Source: Iris pallida
Taxonomy: Eukaryota; Streptophyta; Magnoliopsida; Asparagales; Iridaceae
Direction of reading: 5' to 3'
Length of the DNA stretch: 64,000 nt
Assembly: GCA_029216955.1 (NCBI GenBank)
Contig: JANAVB010003400.1
Coordinates: 13,518,539-13,582,538 of the forward strand
Both the position numbers and the translations under genes were made by a program. Positions 47,061 through 58,722 of the stretch are shown here, in pieces. Under the pieces are notes generated by a model that worked only from the letters and a program-made list of their open reading frames with translations, had not been told where the DNA came from and did no database searches. Each line of letters begins with the position of its first letter. Within the stretch, counting starts at the first letter, position 1.

Positions 47061-49548
47061 TGTAGTGCCCTGTCCCACTCAGTCAATCGGAGGAATCGAA
47101 ATGCCGACGGCGTTCAAACTTAGCCTTGCAACGGCTACTCGAATACTCGCTCGGTCGAGACGACTCCTCGCTCATGTGGGGTGGTTTCGGTGAACTTGTC
47201 TCATCTTAGCCTTCACATAATAAATTGCATGTTTTTAACTTACACAAGTTACGCTTGATAATAAAAGAGACGCATCCACATAGCTAAGGAAATAATCCCG
47301 ACGGATCAGAATGTGTTAGAACATGGAAAAAGGTCCCACGATCGGCTTAGAAGTTTGCTCAGCGTGCTTTCAAAATGACACTCGGTCCTTCGTCTCGTGC
47401 TTGGGAGAAGGAAGTTGGCCTAAGTTGCTAAGTTGCCACAATGCTAGAATTAGCCTAAGTCATAGGCGTCGCCCGCAGAAATGCTTGATAAAGCATGCAC
47501 CATTTCATCGTCCAAGGCTTGGCATAGCCTTCGCCTGTCCCATGGTTTAAGTCATATTGTACGGCTTGTGGCTTAAGTCTAGGCACCCAAAGAGCTTGGT
47601 TGTTCAAGTCGACCGCATGTATAGCACGTTCCCTCGATGCAAAGCTTGACGTAGCCTTTGCTCGTCAAGTCGTTGCCCGAATAAGTTAGACAAGAGTTTT
47701 GCTGGACTATCGAAGTCATAGCAAGCACTGTCCCCTATTGGCTGTGGTTGTCAAGTCATATAGTCCTACGAGAACAAGCCTCCTCATATAAAGTATATGA
47801 CTTGAGCGATAGTATTGCCTAGAGAACAAGCAGTCTAAGGCACGAGCCATGGTTGGTTTAGTAAAAGTATGCCACGGATAAGAAGTCATGAGATCAGTCC
47901 CGCTACTTGGAAGTCTCGATAAGTAAGCACACGAGATCGGTCCCGCTACTTGGGAGTCTCGATAAGTCTCGATAGAAAAGCACACGAGATCGGTCCTGCT
48001 ACTTAGGCGTCTCGATAAGGAAGTGCACGAGATCGGTTCCTCTACTTAGGAGTCTCGATAAGGAAGTCCAAGCGACTGGTTGTCGCCGAGATCGGTCCTA
48101 CTACTTGGGAGTTCGATAGAAAGTTGTAAAGTATGGTCGTGATTAAGGAAGGACTTGGTAGATCGAGTTGAGTCTTGCATGGATATTGGACAACTTGCAC
48201 GCAAGGGGAAATTCCTCGAATGATCCTAGGGCGCCGGTTCCTGTCGGCCTAGGAGGAATTATAGATATTATACGGTCTTCATCGTCGGTATGACTCGATT
48301 GAAGTGAACCGTTATAATATAGGTTGCGGGTCATTCGGTGGGAGCTCATACCTCGTATATGAATGGTTACCGTATGCAAAGATCCAGGATAGCTTGATAT
48401 TGTTAGTGACCACTCATATAGATGTGTCGGCATAAGAGCGACTATCCGTGTGTATGCCTTTGGATTGCGTCGAGTACTAACAGGTTACGAGTTGGGTTAA
48501 CAAGTTACGCTTATAGCAAGCGCTAACCTAGAATCGGCACGGGTTAGGGTGTGCACGGTTGCAACACCATTCTAAAGCCTAAGAGTTGGCTATAGCAAGG
48601 ATACGTGCTTCGACATGAATGTGGCCTCGTCTCGAGTTAAGTCAGGAAGGGCCGTAAGGCAAGTTGTTTAAGTCTGGTTGATCCTTGGAAGGCATGGCCT
48701 CGATCTTAAGGCACGAGCAAGTGTATTGGCACGAATAGCACGAGTCGTCCCCTTAACGTTTGGCACGAGAATGGTCTAAGGAACATGAAAGAAGTGAAAG
48801 TCTTGCACGGTCGAGTTTCTTAAGTTTCTACTCGGTGAGGCACTGTCTCGAATATGGATTGAAGTTACGACTAGAGTATAGCACGACCCTGTCATTGTGT
48901 TGCCAAGTATAGGCCAAGACATTTTTGTCCTAAAATTGATCCTAAGGCAAGACTAGAAAGACAATCAAAAAAAATTAAGTTGCACAAAGTAAATGAACGC
49001 GTCAGTTTTGTATGGGTGGACGAGGAGCTCACTCCACCATTACAGTTGAGTACTGACACCCACACAGTTTTCATGTGCAGAAAAGGTAGAAGCTCGTGGC
49101 ACGGAGCTCGCTTGGATGCGTCGAGGCATGGAGTTCCTTGTCGTTCGAAGCGTGCGGCCGTATGGAGTCAAGACTTATACGGGACATAATGTATAGATAT
49201 TGCCTTTCGAAGCATCCGCTGGCTCAAGCATTGTATCGAAAGATGAGAGAGAGAGCAGAGTGACTTATAAAATGAAAAAAGTGAGCTTGAGAGACTTGTA
49301 ATCATGGCCTTGCGTCCCTTTGTAATCTTATTGTTCAATATCAATAAAGAGCACTTTTGAATAACTTGTGTTTTGCTTCTAAATTTTTGATGCATGTTCA
49401 ATGTTTCTGTATGGGACTTCTGTGCGACGGCCCCGTCGCAACCGGTATAATCGGCTGTTATGAAACTGCCTTGCACGAGCACAATCTAGGCTCATACAGC
49501 ATCATGCCTTAGCGAGGACGATCGCTCGTACGGGAGCGGGACATGACA
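47061..49548 (+). mobile_element. Element D, 3' LTR
   Basis: A 2488-bp LTR that starts TGTAGTGCCCTGTCCCAC and ends GCGGGACATGACA. It is followed by GTTAT, the second copy of the target duplication, after which copia element E resumes. It carries the minisatellite at about 47883-48122. Confidence 0.95.
47883..48122. repeat. Minisatellite in D 3' LTR
   Basis: The counterpart of 29720-29962, with units of about 50 bp built on CGAGATCGGTCC and TCTCGATAAG. Unit order and divergence differ from the 5' LTR. Confidence 0.9.
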
Positions 49549-49553
49549 GTTAT

Positions 49554-49860
49554 TGGGGTGAGGCTCTTCTCACAGCTGCTTATGTTATCAATTTATCTCC
49601 TAGTGCTCCTTTACAGGGTGACATGCCTGACAAAGTATGGTACGACAAAGAGCCATTATAAATCACCTGCGAGTGTTTGGTTGTAAGGACTTCGTACATG
49701 TACCGAAGTATAAGAGGTCCAAACTTGAGCCGAAGAGGAGGCGGTGCGTCTTTGTCGGCTACGGTCAGAATGAGTTTGGCTATAGACCCTATGACCCAGT
49801 GAGAAAAAGCTCTACAGAAGTAGGGACGTGGTATTCATCGCGGATAAGACCATGACCAAC
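49554..49860 (+). pseudogene. Element E integrase, C-terminal part
   Basis: It resumes exactly after the GTTAT duplication with WGEALLTAAYVINLSPS, the block that follows the point of interruption at 28897 in copia integrases. The frame from 49637 then gives LRVFGCKDFVHVPKYKRSKL and CVFVGYGQNEFGYRPYDP, conserved before RT in Tork/TNT1-like elements. A frame break near 49650 separates the two. Confidence 0.9.
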
Positions 49861-50099
49861 ACTCAGGATTCCGAGACACCTTCTGAGGCTGAGGAATTGC
49901 CTGAGTTAGAGTCATTTTGCTTCGAGCAGTTTTCAGAGAACATCACAGAGGATCCATGTTATGGGAGAGCCAGTACATGGAGTTGTCCCCAACCTTGATC
50001 ACCAGCATGCTGATGGTGGTCAAGGTGTCCCTCAGGAGGCAGTTCCTGAAGGGTTGAGGCTGTTAGTATAAAGCAAGCACTAGTGGCTCTATTGAGAAG

Positions 50100-51060
50100 A
50101 AGTGACAAAGCGTCGACCATCTACGAGACACTCACTGGGTGAGTATGTGCTACTGACTGACGGAGGAGAGACCGAAAGTTCTACAGAGGCTATGGAAGAT
50201 GAACACGGGCAAGAGTGGATGCTGGCTATATAGGAGGAGATGGATTCCTTACACGCCAATTCTACTTACGAGCTGGTGCAGTTGCCAAAGGGCAAAAAGG
50301 CTTTGAAAAATCAATGGTGTTTAGAGTGAAGCAGATGGATGATGCAACTCGCCTTCGATACAAAGCGAGGCTGGTAGTTAAAGCTACAGTCAGCGGAAAG
50401 ATGGATTATGATGAGATCTTTTCGTCGGTTGTCAAGCAGTCGTCTATTCGGGTGGTGCTAGCATTGGCAGCCAGTTTCGACTTGGAGGTCGAGCAGATGG
50501 ACGTGAAAAACGGAATTCCTCCATGGTGATCTTGAGGAGAGTTATACATGGAGCAGCCAGAGGGATTCTATGAGAAGGACAATTCACATTTGGTCTGCCG
50601 GTCAAGGAAAAGCTTGTATGGTCTGAAGCAGGCTCCAAGATAGTGGTACAGGAAGTTTGAGTCATTTATGAGGGAGCATGGTTATGTACGGACGACTTCG
50701 GACCATTGTGTATTTGTAAGGTACTTTGTCGAGGATAATTTCATCATTTTATGCTCCAAGTTGATGACATGCTATTAGTGGGTCGAATGCCACTAGGATA
50801 GCGGAGTTGAAGCGCCAACTGGGCACGACCTTCTCTATGAAGATTTGGGCGAAGCAAAGACTAATCATAGGATGGAGATTAGCTGAGAGAGAGAAGAGAG
50901 TCCAAGCTGCTACTTATCCCAAAAGAAGTACATTTATCGGGTACTTAAGCGTTTCGAGATGTACGGGTCGAAGAAAGTGAGTTGCCCCCTTACGGCCCAC
51001 TTTAAGCTCACTGAGGAGCAGTGTCCATCTACCGATGACAAAAAAGAAGATATGGAGCGG
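50100..51060 (+). pseudogene. Element E reverse transcriptase
   Basis: Copia RT blocks appear in order: EEMDSLHANSTYELVQLPKG (about 50235), YKARLVVKA, then DEIFSSVVKQSSIRVVLALA (about 50410-50470). These are followed by [21 protein letters not shown] (about 50610) and the catalytic region QVDDMLLVG (50757-50783). Several stops and frame changes interrupt it, including stops near 50230, 50527 and 50641. The sequence resembles TNT1-type RT. Confidence 0.9.
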
Positions 51061-51712
51061 GTTTATATGTCTCAGATGTGGGAAGACTTATGTATGCTAT
51101 GGTGTGTACGAGGCTAGACATCGCTCAAGCAGTTGGCATAGTTAACAGGTATCTTTCAAATCCTAGAAGGGTACATTGGAGTACAGTTAGGTAGATTCTA
51201 CGATATCTTTAGAGCACTACCGATTGGAGACTTTCTTTTGGTAGTGACGAGCCGAAGCTGGTTGGATATACCGACGCTGATATAGCTGGAGATGTAGATA
51301 CGATGCGATCGACTTTGGGCTATGTGATGATGTTTGCTGGAGGAGTGGTATCGTGGCAGTCGCGGTTGCAAAAGTGTGTTGCCTTGTCGACGATAGAGGT
51401 AGAGTACATTACGGCACGAGGCTTGCAAGGAGTTGCTGTGGATGAAAAAGTTGTCGTAGGAAATAGGGCTGAAGTAAGAGCAGTATACTTTGCTTTGTGA
51501 CAGTCAGAGTGCTATTCACCTTGTGAAGAATCAGACCTTTTATAGCCTGTCCAAGCACATCGAGACTCGCTATCATTGGATACGGGATGTGGTTGAGAAG
51601 AAGACACGGAGCTTGAAAAGGTTCATACAGATGATAACGGAGCAGATATGTTCACCAAGATTCTACCAAGGGGAAAGTTTGAGTTCTGCAGTCAGATCGT
51701 CGGGATGATGAC
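51060..51712 (+). pseudogene. Element E RNase H
   Basis: RNase H of copia type. It begins with MYAMVCTRLDIAQAVGIVNR (about 51090-51150), then GYTDADIAGD (51262-51291), followed by STLGYVMMFAGGVVSWQSRL and STIEVEYI. The last blocks are SAIHLVKN..KHIETRYHWIRD (51505-51580) and ADMFTKILPRGKFE near the end. At least two frameshifts break it. Confidence 0.9.
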
Positions 51713-51728
51713 CTCCTCTACATAGTTA

Positions 51729-51741
51729 TGGAGGGAAGAAA
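51729..51741 (+). other. Polypurine tract of element E
   Basis: TGGAGGGAAGAAA lies directly before TGTTGGAGTGCGTGGGG, the expected start of the 3' LTR. Confidence 0.85.
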
Positions 51742-52460
51742 TGTTGGAGTGCGTGGGGTTCCCAACCTATATGGAGAAGGCCCCGGAGTGTGACCAGCAC
51801 CGTCTGTATGTCAGAAAAGCTCGGGGAGGTGACGAGGCCATTCGGAGACGAAGAAAAAACTCGGGAGCTACCAAGGTACTTTCTGGAACAGGAGAGGTAG
51901 AGTTCTGGCCGAACTCTGCCCCCTTATTCTAGAACTGTTTTGTCACGAAAACACGAAGTTCTGGCCGAACTCTGCGCTGACGGGCTGAGGCTGATTTCAG
52001 CATATTTTTATATCGTTGGATCGTATCCTACAGCCCAAGTTTTGCTACGGATTAGGGGGTTTATACATGTTTTTCCTAACCCTAATCACAACACAACATT
52101 GAAGAAAATAGAGAGAAAAGAGGCAAGAGTGCCATTGCAACTTTGGAAGAGAAGAATGAGGATTGAAGGCCATTTTCGAAGGAGGATCGTGTTCAGATAA
52201 TCTCTACTCGTCGTCTTTGTTCTTCGTAGCCTTGTAATCAATTATTCTTGCTTCAGTGTTGTGGGGATCCGTATTGGATTAGGAGAAGTTCGTAGAGGGT
52301 GTACTCCTTTATTTCATTAGTGAAGGCTTCTCAAGGGTTGGACTCCGATCGTCCTGTAGTTTTTCTCGCAAGGGTTTTCCACGTCAAAAAATTTTGTGTC
52401 TGCGTGGATTGTGTTTGGTGTTTGGTTCATGCGTTGTGTTGCTCGGTTCTCTCGCAGGTA
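51742..52460 (+). mobile_element. Element E 3' LTR (right end uncertain)
   Basis: It begins TGTTGGAGTGCGTGGGGTTC after the polypurine tract. Because the 5' LTR is lost at the assembly gap there is no partner to fix the right end; CTCTCGCA at about 52457 is one possible end. The segment 52460-52750 after it shows nothing I recognise apart from a T/A-rich run at about 52577. Confidence 0.65.
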
Positions 52461-52749
52461 CTCTCTAGTTTGGGAAAAGGTTTCCATGCTTCTTTTCCAA
52501 TATTGTGGTTACTGGGAAGAGACAAATGATTCTGGTTGGGTGGTGGAAGATTAGTGAATGGAGCCACGAGGGTGTATTATTTTTTTTTTAAAAATGGTAA
52601 ATTGGGAGTAGTGGATCCAAAAGACATTTTATACAGCATGCACAAAGTCTTGTGCGTAATGCCGGGCATCTAAAAACACATAGCGGAATATAGCGAGTGG
52701 GGAGTTAAATTTATATATATGAGTGCAGCCATAGATCTCTTGTTCAAGT

Positions 52750-54889
52750 TCACTCTATATGAAGTTCAGCACCTAACATTTATCCTGCACATTTGTTAAG
52801 TATTAACCCAATTATTTGGTCCAAGCTTGAACAGTTGGGTTCAGGTTGAGATGTAGGGATAAGTTTGGGTTTAGGATTACCTTGGCATTCGAATATTTAG
52901 CCTTAGTGTATCTCCTCTTAGGCCAACAATCAATATCCTATATTAGCATCAATCACTTTCTCATTTTTAGTCACATTTCCTTTTGATGTGTGCAATCCAT
53001 TCTCCAATGTCCAGTCAATACTGAACATTAGGATCACATACTTCATCTTATTATTCAGATTCTTAACCCCTCTTGTTTAATCCAAACACGAGTTGTCCTG
53101 CATATCCAATTATTTCAGTCCATGTGAGTGTGGGTTATGGGGTTTACATCCATGTATTGGGTTTGCTCTCGAACATCTTTCGTAGAGTTGATTGATACTT
53201 ACAGAGTATTAGTCATGTCTTCTTTTTTCAATCACCTAAATAGGGGTGGGTCTTGCATAACACCTTACCTTGAGTATCAATAAGGATCTTGTTCAGTTTT
53301 CCTTTAGTAAATCCAGTCCTTGCATGTTAACAATATTCAGCCCTTATCTTGTAAGTTAAACCCCTGTTCTTGATGTATCAGCCCCTATTTAACATGTTCA
53401 AATACTCTTAAAATCTGTCCCATCTATCAATCCATATTACATCATTTCATATTTAATGTATCAGTTGAGAGAGTTAGAATAAGTAACAATTGTCAGTGAG
53501 AGGGTGGCAAGGATTGGGGGAGACTGAACAGTAAGGCATGGGTGTGCAGGGACCTTCTCCTCCATGTGCATTACTTTAGCAACAGGGGGCTTCACATGTT
53601 TGGGGTTTGTGTTAGGCAGATTGAGAGGCAGATGTTGGTGTCTTAGGATATGTGACCTACATATGATTTTGTGTATAGATATAGCTAGATGAGTTAATAG
53701 ATACACAAAGGGATGAGAGGTGAGTGTGTATGTATGTCTTTGGTAGCTACCTAGATAATTAGGTAGATAGTTAGAAGGAAGGTGGAGGGAAACTTAAAAT
53801 AGAGCTATAGCAGCTGCTATGAGAGAGGGGTTCGGGTTAGCCCATATGATGTGTAGTCAGATGTAGCAATTATTCAGACCATACATCATCTTCAATCCAT
53901 CCATGTTCAGTCTCCTACTAGCAATTGTATCAATCCATTTCTTAATTATTTTGACCCTGCAATGTATCAGTTTCATTTTGTATCAGTTAATGGGAAGTAG
54001 GGGACTCGAGGTAGTCTATCTGTTTTGAATTGAGCCCAATAATGTCAATTGTGTTCAGCTTTCCTCTTTATGGTGTCAGTTTCATTTTGGTATCAGTTAT
54101 AGGATCATGGTTCCTCCTCATATCAGTCCATGCTTGTTAGTTCATTTGCTCCAATATCTTCATTAGTTCAGCTCCCTACTTGCACAACACTTATAAGTTC
54201 AATCCCTACATTGCATTGCATTCACATACCCTGCCCTTCATATTTTACTGTCCTCCTATCAGAGTTTAGCCCTGCATCATTGTTCTATTGAAGGGAGGGC
54301 AAAGGATACTCATAATATCCAGATCTTTGAACCATAACTTCTTGTCCCATATCTCTACGTGTTGTTCTAGATTACTTCATGTCCCAGTTCTTCCATTTGC
54401 ATACAAGCTATGAAGTTAAATCCTTCTTTGTGTAGCAAACTCCCGTTTCAAGTATCAGTTAACAAATGATTAAGTCCATCCTCTTTGGTATGAACAGTCC
54501 ATGATCTATCTTGTACCAACTAAACTAAACCTCTGTACTGTGCAGATACATATTGAGATCGTACCCCATATCTCCTTTGAGTTTCAGTCCAATTGTTAGG
54601 CCTAATACGATACGTTATATATGTAGATATATGTGATATGGGTATATGCGGTATATCTATATAAGGATAATTGAAGTGCCTTAGGGTTGTGTTGGATTGA
54701 GTTAGAGCTTGGGATTAGCTTAAAGGTAGGATTAAGGTATGATACTATACCTTATATAGGTATATATGATACTTAGGATATTGAGATGGTATATGTTTGA
54801 GTTTAGTTGTTAAGCATTAGACTAAAACCTATTTGCCTTCTAAATAGCCATTAGCCCCAAAACCTTAGACTAGACTAGTTAAGACCAAT
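52750..54889 (+). mobile_element. LTR fragment I (inverted), first segment, interrupted by solo LTR H
   Basis: It resembles the A/C-type LTR read in the opposite orientation. It has many CAGTT/AACTG-rich phrases and an alternating TATA tract at about 54610-54660, at the place where A carries its AT microsatellite. The left end could not be found, so it is probably truncated. No coding sequence is present. Confidence 0.5.
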
Positions 54890-55372
54890 TGTCACGACCC
54901 GCACCCAGTGTAGGGGCATGAGAAGTGGTTACGTCCAGCCTACGCCGCAGTGTCGGCGGTAGAACGCGGTCCTAGGTCACATACATCTAACAGTTATAAG
55001 GTATATACAGTATATACACTCCGAATGGAGGTGACATAATAAAGTACAACTCAATCACAACTAAGGAATAAAGTACGATAAGATAGAAGAGATGAAATGA
55101 CAGAATCCACAGATGATAAATACAAGATAAGAGAGATAGCTAGAAGTCTAAGATAACAACTCCACAAATCCAGAATAATAAATCTCCAATAAGTACAAGT
55201 GTATCCAATATACATAATTATAAATAGATACTAGTCTAGCTAACTAGCCTAGTCTACTGGGGTAATGTCATCTGCAAGTGCTGGATCCTCCTGAGAGTCC
55301 AGCTCACATGTGTCATCTAGGCCTGCTCCGTAATAAGTGGGACACAGCTCCTCAAGGTCATTTGTAATATTT

Positions 55373-55412
55373 CAACAGGTCCAGTCAGGACGGGAGCGAA
55401 CATAGTACATCT
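55373..55412 (-). repeat. Conserved LTR island in H
   Basis: AACAGGTCCAGTCAGGACGG followed by GAGCGAACATAGTACATC, as in A, B and C. Confidence 0.6.
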
Positions 55413-56122
55413 TACGCAGTTCATATCATAACAGGAATATAATACAGGCAATAGAGTAAGATACATAAAACGCTGAAGAGTATACATGAAGTAAAAGAGA
55501 AGACTGTAAAGAAATATCTACTATAAGTAAAGAGCTACAGTGAACTAGTGATTTAGGGTACCAGATAGACATGTGAAGGGCTTGATAATAAACATGAGAG
55601 GTTATACATGGCTACACTACTTTGGAAATTGTCAACATGACTATTTTACTCCCCGTACCCCAATCAATACACAAGAATCCGTTCAAGTTATGTTATTGTA
55701 CATGATTTCACATGGGAGCCCATAAATGGGTGCACATGAATATAAACATGGGGGCTCCATGAACATGAGAGTACATGAATCACGAGAGTCCACATGAATG
55801 GTGAAAGCACAGGAATACATGATGAAAGTGAAACACACATAACATGATGTATCTGATGCTTCCGAGGGGGATAACATCGTATGAAAAGATCCATATAGTA
55901 CTAATCCGTGTTTCCATCGTGTCATCATCAAGTAAAATAATCTAGAGCAAGAATATAGTCCTAGCAAGTATGAAACGGTCAGAGAATGTGCTCGCCTGAT
56001 ATCCTGAGTGTCTGAATGAAATACTGCCTGAGGAGTGGTCTGGCTCCTATTTAGAACATTACAAGTCACAACATATCAAAATTGGTAAAATAAACTGCTA
56101 CGATGTATTCTACATGATTTTT

Positions 56123-56200
56123 GGGTCAATCTAGGCTAAAGTCAACCTTGGTCAACTCTAGTCAAACTACTCTAATCAAACTAGGCCAACTAGGTCAAAC
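56123..56200 (-). promoter_or_regulatory. W-box core cluster in H
   Basis: Five GTCAA words in 78 bp, at the same relative position as in the other LTRs of the superfamily. Confidence 0.45.
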
Positions 56201-57359
56201 CTAACCCAACAAGTCTTACTAGGCCTAACCAAGACTATCCTACAAGCACACACCATTCACAAGTCACACAAGTCTAACAACACCAACTTGTGTATACATT
56301 CCATATACCATAAGCTTGCACATTAGGATACCCATAGGCTATACTACATAGGCCATGTGCCATATACATGATATAGACAATACACATATTTAATTACCAT
56401 ATATACATACATTCTAATTATATGGACAATATGCATATCTATATTATATTACACATATCACACTAGGTTATATATTGTATATATATACATATATAGAAGA
56501 TAGGGTGTCATGTATATGTGTGTGTGTCATGTGGTAGCAGTGCACATAGGTCCCTGTGTGTGGCATGGGTGAGTGAGGACATGTTCATATGGTTAGATAG
56601 TAGACATGTGTGTGTGTGAAATATACATGAAAGTGTATAGATAGGACTCAATACTTGTGTGTAAACATATGTGTGTATAGAACACAGGCTATAGGTGTGT
56701 ATGAATGTGTGAAAGAGTGACTACATGTATGTGTAGAGAGTGTCATAGGTTCTCAGATTTCTCAGTTATTCAAAGCAGTAAAATGTGTGTGTCTTTATTT
56801 TTCTCAGGAATCAGTGATTGAGTGTCATTTCACAGATTTCAGATTTAAACAATGTACACAAGAAATCAGTATTTCTATTTCTCATGAAACAGTGTGACAG
56901 TTCAAATTAGTTGGCATGGTGAGGGTGCAATGTGTGTACATAACAGGGTATTTAATCTCAGTAAGTGTGCACACAGTGAATAATATGTGTGTGTCAACAT
57001 ATGAATCAATGTGTTCTTAGCTTCACAAAACAGTATACAAAAGTCAGTGTTTGCAAATCCCAGGTTAACAGTGAAACAGTGTGTAATCCAGTTATCAACT
57101 TAACAGTTCAATGCTATTTCGAAAGCCAAATTCCTATGCCATGTGAACCCCTAACATTCTAGGCTAATCTCAGATGTGTCTAGGTGAACAAACAATTGAT
57201 TTAATCACACAAAACAGGTTAACATACATTAAAATTCTAGAAACCCAACTGACAGTTACACGTATCAGAAAATATAGGGAATTCCTAATTTCGAATTAGA
57301 AATAGTTACTAACATTCAAATAAATAGGTAGGTAATGATTGTGTCATGTGAGAGGGTGT

Positions 57360-57840
57360 TGGGGGTGTGTCCCAGTATCCACGAATTGGATACAACGTGT
57401 CCAAATCCCAAACAATACACAAAACTGAAACAGTGCACACAGAGGCATCATGCACGTGTTCACTGAGATTATGGACACAACACACGACTCCTCACGACAC
57501 GTTGTCATGTATACGTGTAGCCCATGTATAGGGCTACACAGTGGACCTACCACGACGTGTCCACGATGTGTCTAGAGTGGACACGAACACGTGTTAGTGC
57601 GCGTGTCTGTACGTGAACATGACAGTGCACGAGCATTGCGTGTCCAATGCAGGCAAGAATGCTCCGCGTGTCGTGCATTTGCTTCCAAATTTTGGGAGCA
57701 TGATGACAGTCAATGCCCCATCCTTCCTACCAATTTCGTGTCACCACGTGCCGTGTCCGTGGAGAAATCAGACATGGGTAGCAGGACACCCGGCGAGACC
57801 CCGTGCTGCGTGTCCAGTGCATATTAGGACACGAAAATGA
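57360..57840. promoter_or_regulatory. ACGTG/GACACG-rich block in H
   Basis: Dense CACGTG, GACACG and CGTGTCC words, aligned in position with the blocks in A (470-880) and C (24950-25230). Confidence 0.35.
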
Positions 57841-58722
57841 CATAATAACTAGCTCAGTCTTCACAAAAATTATTGTACATACATAAATCTAGAGATTCAT
57901 ACAATTAGTTTTACAAAAATTGAAAATAAAATCCTAAGTGGCATTCTATCAAACACTTACATATACATTATGACACGTGTCCGATATGGACACCAAACGG
58001 ATACAATTTCTAACCAAATTCTAGGGACAGCTAGGGGACACCTAGATCTAGGCTAGGATGCAAAGAAATCCGAATATTAGCACAATTTTGAGGAGTTTTA
58101 CTTATAGGTGCCAATAGCAAGAAAAGCCCCAAAATGAAGTATTCCTCCTTGCTAGCTCGGATCCCCAAATTGTCCGAAAGTTGGGATTACTCTCCACAAA
58201 CAGAAAATAGGAGAGTATTAGGCTCTAATGCAAGAAACTAGAGTTAAAAAGGCATTAAAAATGAGAAATCTATGGATTGGGGAAGAATGGCCATACCTTT
58301 ATTTTTCCTATGTGTTCATTCAATACAAAAGAGGCAAGAACTAATGAGAAGATTATTTATAGGGAGGGGAATGACCTAGGGGGCCGGCCACATGCTGAAA
58401 TTAGGGTTAGGGTTTAGTCTAATGGGCTATGGGCCTAGTTGCATAGTCATGGAACCAATTCCTAAGTCTTAAGCCTATGAACCAAATCACTGATCCTCCT
58501 ATTTCAAACTTGATTTCTAAATGACTAACTTAGATTGACTTAAGTTAGACTAGGGTCTCACCAAGCTAACCAATTCACCATAGCTAGGGTCAACTCCTAG
58601 GTTAGTCTATAAAGTCTCAAATAGCCAAAGTCAAAAATCACAATCACCAATTCAATAAATTAAAATAATTCAAAAATTCACAAATGACCAAAATACCCTC
58701 AATCTAAAATGTGGTAGTGACA

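Larger units (their letters stand above)
28903..49548 (+). mobile_element. Element D, whole span with nested G and F
   Basis: D inserted in the integrase of copia element E. Removing G and F leaves about 2.4 kb of interior (31403-31571 and 44812-47060) with no recognisable gag or pol. D is therefore another non-coding, probably non-autonomous LTR element. Orientation is taken from the primer site at 31406. Confidence 0.85.
54890..58722 (-). mobile_element. Solo LTR H
   Basis: A complete 3833-bp LTR that starts TGTCACGACCCGCACCC and ends GTGGTAGTGACA, flanked by a perfect 5-bp duplication CCAAT (54885-54889 and 58723-58727). It has no interior, so it is a solo LTR. Both ends match element A's LTR. 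It carries the conserved island at 55373, the W-box core cluster at 56123-56200 and an ACGTG-rich block at 57360-57840. Confidence 0.93.

Noticed and set aside
57591..57840. 75-78 codon frames in solo LTR H
   Set aside because: They overlap the ACGTG-rich LTR block, have no homologue that I recognise, and correspond to LTR sequence in other copies.
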